DNA of 64,000 nt, taken from positions 107,336,480-107,400,479 of the forward strand of contig NC_064825.1 of the NCBI RefSeq assembly GCF_024166365.1, given 5' to 3'. Every line of letters starts with the position of its first letter. The stretch's first letter is position 1. The stretch comes from Elephas maximus indicus. Its lineage: Eukaryota > Chordata > Mammalia > Proboscidea > Elephantidae. Shown piece by piece: positions 57,766 to 64,000 of this stretch. Under the pieces are notes generated by a model. That model had not been told where the DNA came from. It did no database searches and was given only the letters and a program-made list of their open reading frames with translations. The position numbers and the translations under genes were made by a program.

Positions 57766-58202
57766 TAAATACGGAAATAGTATGGGCTAAATTACAAGTT
57801 AAATGAAACATAGGTATGAGTTAAATGATATATTTGTAGCAAAGTGCCTTCTACATATTTCTTTTGGTAATAAATTCAAAGAAAAATCCTATGTAATGAT
57901 GACACTGGCATTTATTATTTCATCCTGACTTTGCAACTGTTCCAGTTTTACTGAGATTGAGCTGACATACGTTTTTCCCCATTGTGTCTATATTTCTTCA
58001 CTGTGTAAATGAATTAGTACCTTTACATCAGATAGGTTCCATGGGACTGTATGCATGAGTTATGCTTTGTTCTTTCATTGAATTACCCCTTCCTTCTTTT
58101 CACCAGGGAATATGTAGGATATCTTGGATAATTAGCAGGCACATCCAGGCAAATTTTTAAGCTCCTCTGGTATTTTGAGCATAATCAATGAAATGCATGC
58201 TA
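57766..58202 (+). other. upstream region of OR unit E
   Basis: Non-coding and homologous to the upstream regions of A, B and D. It has one copy of the segment that is doubled in unit B. Confidence 0.5.
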
Positions 58203-58305
58203 ATTCTTTGGGGAATATGGCAAAGGGAAGGGAAATCATAAATTCATCCTACCAAAGAAAACGAGAGTCATTTGAGAAAAGCAAATCTAAGTCTCTACTC
58301 AAGGT
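58203..58305 (+). promoter_or_regulatory. unit E promoter-proximal/exon 1 segment with splice donor
   Basis: A TAATT core with the O/E-like ATTCTTTGGGGAAT at 58203-58216, and 87 nt later the donor CAAG|GTGAGTGG with GT at 58304-58305. Confidence 0.58.
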
Positions 58306-58654
58306 GAGTGGGTAAAAATTCTTTTTGATTCTGATTATCAGGTAGATTTTGGTCATTAACTGTCACTCCTAACACCTGAATGCAGACACTATTCTGGCCA
58401 CTCACAAATTACCCCTTCAGCTTCACCACAAACATTCATTTTCTCTTTTCTTAACTAGGATTCCATGGAACTCAATGGTGTTTTTAGGACATTAAATCCT
58501 ATAAATTAAGAGTGTGCCCCAGCTCCACTTGATTTATAGGAACTGATATTGGCATTTGATTACTGCAAGTGAAGTGGGAACTAGGAATACCTGAAAATTC
58601 AACACAAATTTAATTTAATGAAATCTATTATTTTGGGTAGGTATTAAGGTTAGA

Positions 58655-58905
58655 CATATTTTGGATGCATCAGAAAAGACCAATTGCTAGAAAAGAACAT
58701 CACATTTGGTCAAGTAGAGGGGCAAAAAAAAGGAAGGAACTCTCAATGGGATGGATTGACACAATAGTACCAATAATGTGCTTAAACATACCAACAATAA
58801 TGTCGATGGAACATGAATGAGTATCATTTTGTTCTATTATACATGGAGTCACCATAAGTCAGAGCCAATTCAACAGCAATAAACAACAACATCAAATTAA
58901 GGTAG
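58655..58905 (+). mobile_element. RTE/BovB-type LINE 3' end, unit E copy
   Basis: Same ancestral insertion as in A, B and D, with the tail GAGTCACCATAAGTCAGAGC. Confidence 0.7.
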
Positions 58906-61009
58906 GATTGCCAGGTATAACACAGAACATCCAGACACAAATGAATTTCACAAAAATAAATAATTTTTATTAGAATTATGCCTAGACAATATTAAATATT
59001 CTTTCCGTAAGAGAATGTTCAATGAAATATTTGTTAAAAAATGAATATTTTTAGTATAAGCATGCCCCATGCAGCATTGCATAAATTTTGAATAATTTTT
59101 GCATAAGAATTTTCCATAAAAAACTCACCATTTTTTGGTTGTTTATGATGATAATATTGTTTGTCGTTTGTTCTTTGTTTTCCCTACTAGTTTCTTTAGT
59201 AATGGGCTTGGTGTTTCAGGTGGGCAATACAAACTGATGGAGTAGTCTGGAAAATACTATGTTTTTTAAGAATTATGGAGTTATGAAGAACTCCCTGAAC
59301 CTAAAGTAATTCCTACCTGATACTACCATGTCTGATAACTGAAAAATAATTTATCTGTACTCTTGTATATTCTTCCTGATCACTACTTAGAGATATGAAA
59401 AATGTACATATTTTGATGTCTAGGACTGATTATAGATATTCTCTTCCAAAAAGGTAAAATCTACACATCTTCAGAGAGAGGTAGTGAACAACACTGAAGA
59501 TGTTTGTAGATTCAATAATCATTAGAATAATTCTTAGAGAACATTGAAAACTTAAAAGTCATAGAACTGGAAGTAAAAATCTGAATTCCTTACCTCAATC
59601 CAATATTCTACAGGAAAATGCCATGATATCAGGCTTTGATACACAACAAATTTGAGATCAAGTTTTCAAAAGAATATAGGTTTATAGTTCTTAGTCTGTG
59701 AGGCACGAAAAAATTGGAGCTGAGGGACGAAATAATAGAGAGCTTATCTAAAAAAAGAAGGGACGGAGGTGACTCACCAATCTGTAGTATCATCCTGTCT
59801 CCCGATCTGATTCAGGCTGGCAAAAATCAAATGAAAAATTAGCATATTTCTAGGATTACTGCTATTCTCCTGAAAATTCCATCCAGCCTCAGGATCAAAA
59901 GTCATCCTTAACAAACATCTGTCTGTACTCCAGCTCTGAACTTCAGCTAGTCCATACTGTAGACTTAGACCTAGCTGGGGGCCCCTGGAAATTTCTAATA
60001 GTTGTGCAAACTAACCATGGGCATTATATCACATAATAATTATATCCTACATTTTATATCACTAAATTTTTGGAATGCCACTTAGTGTTCCAATTGAAAA
60101 TCGTGCTTACAGAGCCCTTGGTTTCCATTGATGGGACAATGAATGTGAGGAGAGGTTAAAAAGGAAAACAAGTGGATTCCACTAAAGGGATTCATTAGTT
60201 CCAGTTGAGTAGTTCCACTTTGATTTATTGACTGTCTTCGTAAAACTTCATGAAACGAAGGTACAAAATTTATCGCTAAGATATTTGAAAATCACTGTCT
60301 TAAACTCTGTAAATTCTGTATTACACAGTTCCAGAAATAAATTGGCAGTCTGCAGTATATAATGTAATAAATGCACAAATAAATATTCCAAATGCCTTAT
60401 GGAAGCTATCAACTCTATAGTGTCATATTAGAGGAAATAGTGCATATACAATTAGTCAAAATCCCTGAATATTGGTAGAAGCCATAGATTATAACAAGTA
60501 TATATCCAGATCTTGTATGTTTTGTAACTTATACATATTTGGGAGTTTTCATTAAAAAATGACATGCAAGTATAAACACAAATTGAAGTGTGAATATGAA
60601 TGTTTAAAAAGAATGAAAACAAGCAAAAAGAACCAAATTTTATTTATAAACAAACTGAACTTGGTCAAAAAATTATAAAATCTATGCGTATAATTAATAC
60701 TCTTATTATTTAATAAGAGTATTAATTATATTCAACACACATCTCAGCATACCAGGTGCTAGGTGTGTTCTTAGAAGGTATTCCAAAAACAGAAAGATCA
60801 CCTTATTAAATGATACTTTCCATTGTCTTTGAACCATAAAAAATATACCTACTAAGCCTCAAATAAATTATCATTAACTCAGTTCTCATTTATCTGGGCC
60901 CCAGGAATATCTGTTGACACTCCATTGGAAATCAACATTAGGTGAAGTGCAACACAGCAGAAGTCAGAATGGGAAGAGAATGTGTCCTCAGTTGTGAATA
61001 TGGTGGGCA
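58906..61009 (+). other. inferred intron of unit E
   Basis: The first part matches unit B to about 60065. From there it matches units A and D (for example 60090-60960 against 4590-5450), a part that unit B has lost. It holds the perfect palindrome at 60689-60730. No gene is seen. Confidence 0.5.
60689..60730. repeat. perfect 20-bp inverted repeat, 2-nt loop
   Basis: TATAATTAATACTCTTATTA is followed by TT and its exact complement, TAATAAGAGTATTAATTATA. Units A and D have ordinary sequence in this position. Confidence 0.95.
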
Positions 61010-61215
61010 AACTGTGGTTGCAGAGTGGTTAAGTTTCCTGCTACTAAATGGCGAGTTGGTGGCTGGAACCCATCAGCTGCTCTGGGTGAGAAAACTGTGG
61101 CAGTCAGCTAGCTTCCATAAAAATTACAGCCTTGGAAACCCTATGAGGCAGTTCTCCTTCGTCCTGCAGGGTCACTATGAGTTGGAATCGACTCAGCGGC
61201 AGTGGGTTATAACAC
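61010..61215 (+). repeat. AfroSINE, longer subtype
   Basis: A degenerate head, then GAGAAAACTGTGGCAGTCAG and GGTCACTATGAGTTGGAATC with ACTCAGCGGCAGTGGGTT. Confidence 0.82.
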
Positions 61216-61547
61216 ATAAGTGTCACTAAACCCAGATTGTCTCTGCTTCTTCCTCTAAAATTATCAAAATCCCACATAAATTCTCAGACAAAAATGAAGT
61301 GGACTAAAGGAAAACTTTGATGTAATTTTGCTGATAAAATATACTATTTCTGTATTAACATCATTACTGATTTTTGAAGTTAAAATAAACTTTAGGATCT
61401 CCTATATCACAAACTAGGGGGATCCACATAAAACACATTATTCATTGACACAACATAGATTAATTTCTGTTGACCTTCTTTAGAATTTAATCTATGTTAT
61501 ATCAATGAGTAAGGTGTTACGTACAGATCTCCTTATTTTTGGATGTG

Positions 61548-61705
61548 GAAAACATGGTGGTGTAGTGCTTAAGTGGATTCCAACTCAAATCCACCAGCCA
61601 CTCCTTGGAAACTCTATGGGGCAGTTCTACTCTGACCTATAGGGCCACTATAAGTTGAAATCCACTCGACTGCAATGGGTTTTTTCTTTTTTTTATTTTT
61701 AGGCT
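61548..61705 (+). repeat. AfroSINE with internal deletion
   Basis: A head, ATGGTGGTGTAGTGCTTAAG, joined to CTCAAATCCACCAGCCACTC, then the usual middle and tail with ACTCGACTGCAATGGGTTTT. Confidence 0.85.
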
Positions 61706-61747
61706 GTAGAAGATTCTAAAGTTTACTTCAACTTCAAGATCAGATGA

Positions 61748-61935
61748 AGAGCTCTGGTGGCACAGTGGTTAAGTGCTTGGCTACAAACAGAAAGATCAGC
61801 CACTCTGTGGGAGAAAGATGCGGCAACCTGCTTCTGTAGAGATCACAGCATTGAAAATCCTATGAGGAAGTTCTATTCCGTCCTATAGGGACACTATAAG
61901 TCAGAAATGACTCAATGATGACAGAATACAACAGT
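61748..61935 (+). repeat. AfroSINE, longer subtype
   Basis: Starts GAGCTCTGGTGGCACAGTGG, with the middle GGGAGAAAGATGCGGCAACC and the tail GGGACACTATAAGTCAGAAA. Confidence 0.83.
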
Positions 61936-61939
61936 ATGA

Positions 61940-62285
61940 AGAAAAAGATCAGTGGTTGTTCTCTGGTAGTCTTTTGTGTGGGAAACCTGTGTTAAATTTC
62001 TGGCCAATATACTTCATACACTACTACCACTGGGTCTGCCAGTAGTGGATTCTGTGTTGCTATGATGCTGGACAGGTTTCAGAGGAGGTTCTAGACTAAG
62101 ACAGGCTAGGAAAAAACATCTAGTGCACAACTTCCCCAAATTAGCCAGTGAAAACCCTGTAGATCACAAGGGTCCAACACAAAACAGATCACAGGGATGG
62201 TGTAGGATCGGGCAGTGTTTTGTTTCATTGTGCTTGCGGTCATCGTGTGTCGAGGCTAACTCAATGACAGATAACAACAAAAAAT
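61940..62285 (+). mobile_element. short RTE-derived non-autonomous element
   Basis: Parts such as GGTTCTAGACTAAGACAGGC and TAGCCAGTGAAAACCCTGTA resemble the RTE 5' region at 17170-17250. The tail, CAGTGTTTTGTTTCATTGTG to AACTCAATGACAGATAACAA, resembles the RTE 3' end. Partner of 13435-13635. Confidence 0.5.
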
Positions 62286-62361
62286 ATGAGAAAAAAAAAC
62301 TTCCATTGCTATAATATATTATAACTTGATTAGAAAATACTACATGAAAGCTAATACCAAA

Positions 62362-62397
62362 CCGTCTGTTTTTTTCCAGAAGAGGTAACTAGACTAA
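62362..62397 (+). promoter_or_regulatory. splice acceptor and 5' UTR of OR E coding exon
   Basis: GTCTGTTTTTTTCCAG, with AG at 62378-62379, lies 18 nt before ATG 62398. Confidence 0.7.
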
Positions 62398-63339
62398 ATG
62401 GGCCAACAGAATCTAACAGTGCCGACTGAATTCATTCTAATGGGAGTCACGAGGCAACCCGAACTTCAGCTGCCCCTTTTTGGGGTCTTCCTCATCATCT
62501 ACGTGATTACAGTGGTGGGCAACCTGGGCATGATCATCTTAACCAAGATGGACTCCCGCCTACACACGCCTATGTATTTTTTCATCAGACACTTGGCCTT
62601 CATTGATCTTGGTAATTCTACTGTCATTTGTCCCAAGGTGTTGGTAAATTTTGTTGTGGATAAAAATACCATTTCTTATTATGCATGTGCCACACAGATG
62701 GCTTTCTTCATTTTGTTCATTATCAGTGAACTTTTTATCCTATCAGCCATGGCCTATGACCGCTATGTGGCTATCTGTAACCCTCTGCTCTACAATGTTA
62801 TCATGTCCCAAAGACTTTGTTATTTGCTTGTGGGCATTCCATATTTCTACAGTTCTTTCCAGGCTCTGATGTTCACCAGTAAGACTTTTACTTCCATCTT
62901 CTGTGGTTCTAATGTCATCAGTCATTTCTACTGTGATGGAGTTCCCGTGTTATCTATACTCTGCTCAAATTTACAAGAAATAGAATTGATGCTTATGATA
63001 TTTTCAGCATTTAATTTGATATCCTCCCTCCTGGTTGTCCTGCTGTCGTACCAGCTGATTCTGATAGCCATATTTCGAATGCATTCTGCCAAGAGCAGGA
63101 AAAAAGCTTTCTCCACATGTGCTTCTCATCTGACAGTGGTAGTTGTGTTTTATGGGACTCTATTATTTATGTATGTCCAGCCCAAATCTTCTCACTCAAA
63201 TGATACTGACACAATGGCCTCTGTGTTTTACACTTTAGTCATACCTATGCTTAACCCTTTGATATACAGCTTGAGGAACAAAGAGGTAAAAAATGCCTTC
63301 CATAGGGTTTTTAAAAATCATTGCCAACTTTGTATTTAA
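62398..63339 (+). CDS. olfactory receptor E, OR8K5-like
   Basis: Intact 313-aa single-exon class II olfactory receptor and intact partner of pseudogene B. Landmarks are the NLT glycosylation site at 5-7, GN at 41-42, LHTPMYFF from 55, Cys97, [10 protein letters not shown] at 118-127, HFYCDG in loop 2, SY at 217-218, KAFSTC at 236-241 and [12 protein letters not shown] at 283-294. Of the copies here it looks closest to human OR8K5 at its start (MGQxNLTV). The stretch before KAFSTC, usually HSAEGRKK, reads HSAKSRKK (Lys232, Ser233), which adds charge at the inner end of TM6 where ORs meet the G protein. TM5 begins SYQLIL, with Gln for Leu. Confidence 0.93.
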   Translation: MGQQNLTVPTEFILMGVTRQPELQLPLFGVFLIIYVITVVGNLGMIILTKMDSRLHTPMYFFIRHLAFIDLGNSTVICPKVLVNFVVDKNTISYYACATQMAFFILFIISELFILSAMAYDRYVAICNPLLYNVIMSQRLCYLLVGIPYFYSSFQALMFTSKTFTSIFCGSNVISHFYCDGVPVLSILCSNLQEIELMLMIFSAFNLISSLLVVLLSYQLILIAIFRMHSAKSRKKAFSTCASHLTVVVVFYGTLLFMYVQPKSSHSNDTDTMASVFYTLVIPMLNPLIYSLRNKEVKNAFHRVFKNHCQLCI

Positions 63340-63974
63340 TATTCACCCTTGTTTTAGTAAACAATGCAAAAGGCAATGTCACTTGATAATATTTTTAGTA
63401 GATATAAATGCATTCCTTTTGGTTCCAAAGCAAAGGCTAATTATAAATCAGATACTATCACATTGGTTATAATAAGACATATTAATCCTATTTTACACTG
63501 TCATTTCTTCCCCATCGTTCCTTGCTTCCTATGCATTGCTTACTTATATGATTTCATAAACCCTCACACTTCCACAATGATAAACTTGAACACACTCTTG
63601 ATCAATAAAACATATGATTGTTTCTGTCAGTTTTTTTAAGGACAAGGGTCTTTCAATCTTTTTCCCATTGCATTTTCTAAGCCTGAAGCAGCAGCGTAAA
63701 TAGTGTTACAGTCAAAGAATTATTGTGTCCTATTAACAGATGAATAATTTATTTGTCATTTTGTTATGAATCAATTCTACTGTGAAAATAAATTCTTAAC
63801 TATGGAGTACTAAAAAGTGTGAAGTAGACTAGATAATTTTGATTTGTCAGTATTTAATTTGATTTCTTTCTTCTCTGCTTTGCTTTGGCATATATGGTCC
63901 CCTAAGAAAATGTTTTAAACTGGTAAATAAGAAGCTAGTAAACAAACATTTAAATAAATTCTACCATAATGGGA
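63340..63974 (+). other. 3' flank of OR E
   Basis: Homologous to 14669-15364. A candidate polyadenylation hexamer AATAAA is at 63604-63609, 265 nt after the stop. No gene is seen. Confidence 0.5.
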
Positions 63975-64000
63975 TATCTTAGTCATCTAGTGCTGCTGTG
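63975..64000 (-). mobile_element. edge of an LTR fossil running off the window
   Basis: TCTTAGTCATCTAGTGCTGC matches the left end of the LTR family at 33936. It corresponds to the LTR at 15365 beside unit B. Confidence 0.55.

Larger units (their letters stand above)
45613..64000 (+). repeat. segmental duplication, right copy (OR units D and E)
   Basis: Collinear partner of 590-15370. Extra elements here and not in the left copy are the RTE at 50674-51888, the AfroSINE at 55248-55395 and the palindrome at 60689-60730. The left copy also lacks the stretch corresponding to 60065-62085. The block continues past the window edge, where the LTR fossil that starts unit B's 3' side begins. Confidence 0.85.

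Noticed and set aside
1-64000. CRISPR, operon, defence-system or phage-like organisation
   Set aside because: Sequence composition, SINEs, LINEs, splice signals and single-exon ORs show a mammalian genome. The tandem repeats found are not arrays with spacers.

Overview
This is a mammalian genomic window, and the repeats point to Afrotheria, most probably an elephant. AfroSINE copies occur throughout on both strands, recognisable by a tRNA-like head, a middle ending near TCCTATAGGGTCGCTATGAG and a tail near GACTCGACGGCA. With them are RTE/BovB-type LINE fragments that share the same 3' tail, and one full-length LINE-1 of about 7.3 kb. The background is AT-rich, and the only strongly CpG-rich stretch is the LINE-1 5' UTR. 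I see no prokaryote-style operons, CRISPR arrays or RNA genes.

The host genes are olfactory receptors (ORs). Five + strand copies are related: four to each other and to human OR8K5 as I remember it, plus one different receptor of OR5 type. The OR8K5-like copies are A (6042-6983, intact), B (13746-14668, one frameshift in TM7), C (41242-42161, degenerate pseudogene), D (52256-53197, intact) and E (62398-63339, intact). The OR5-like gene (36267-37205) is intact. Each OR has a single coding exon. Upstream of every OR8K5-like copy lies a conserved piece ending in a strong splice donor, AAGGTRAG. In A, B, D and E the coding exon starts exactly 18 nt after a polypyrimidine-CAG acceptor. Each unit therefore looks like non-coding exon 1, a 2-4.5 kb intron, then the coding exon.

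Layout. The A+B pair (about 590-15370) and the D+E pair (about 45613-64000) are two copies of one duplicated block. Unit C (about 19130-28880 and 39590-43245) lies between them. It is older, lacks an RTE insertion shared by A, B, D and E, carries the LINE-1 just upstream of its exon 1, and is split by a 10.7-kb stretch that holds the OR5-like gene, several RTE copies, a mariner relic and LTR fossils. An old endogenous retrovirus fossil on the minus strand (43250 to about 45600) separates unit C from unit D.

The most interesting signals are these. A homeodomain plus O/E-like composite site lies at a fixed distance from the donor in four units. The A and D coding exons are much more alike than their flanks, which suggests gene conversion. 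The LINE-1 has an intact ORF2, a 5' UTR of about 180-bp GC-rich monomers and a YY1-type start, but its ORF1 has two in-frame stops. Two near-perfect palindromes and several insertions with readable empty sites date the duplications. Nothing here is clearly a new biological system. All similarity statements come from reading by eye, with no database search.
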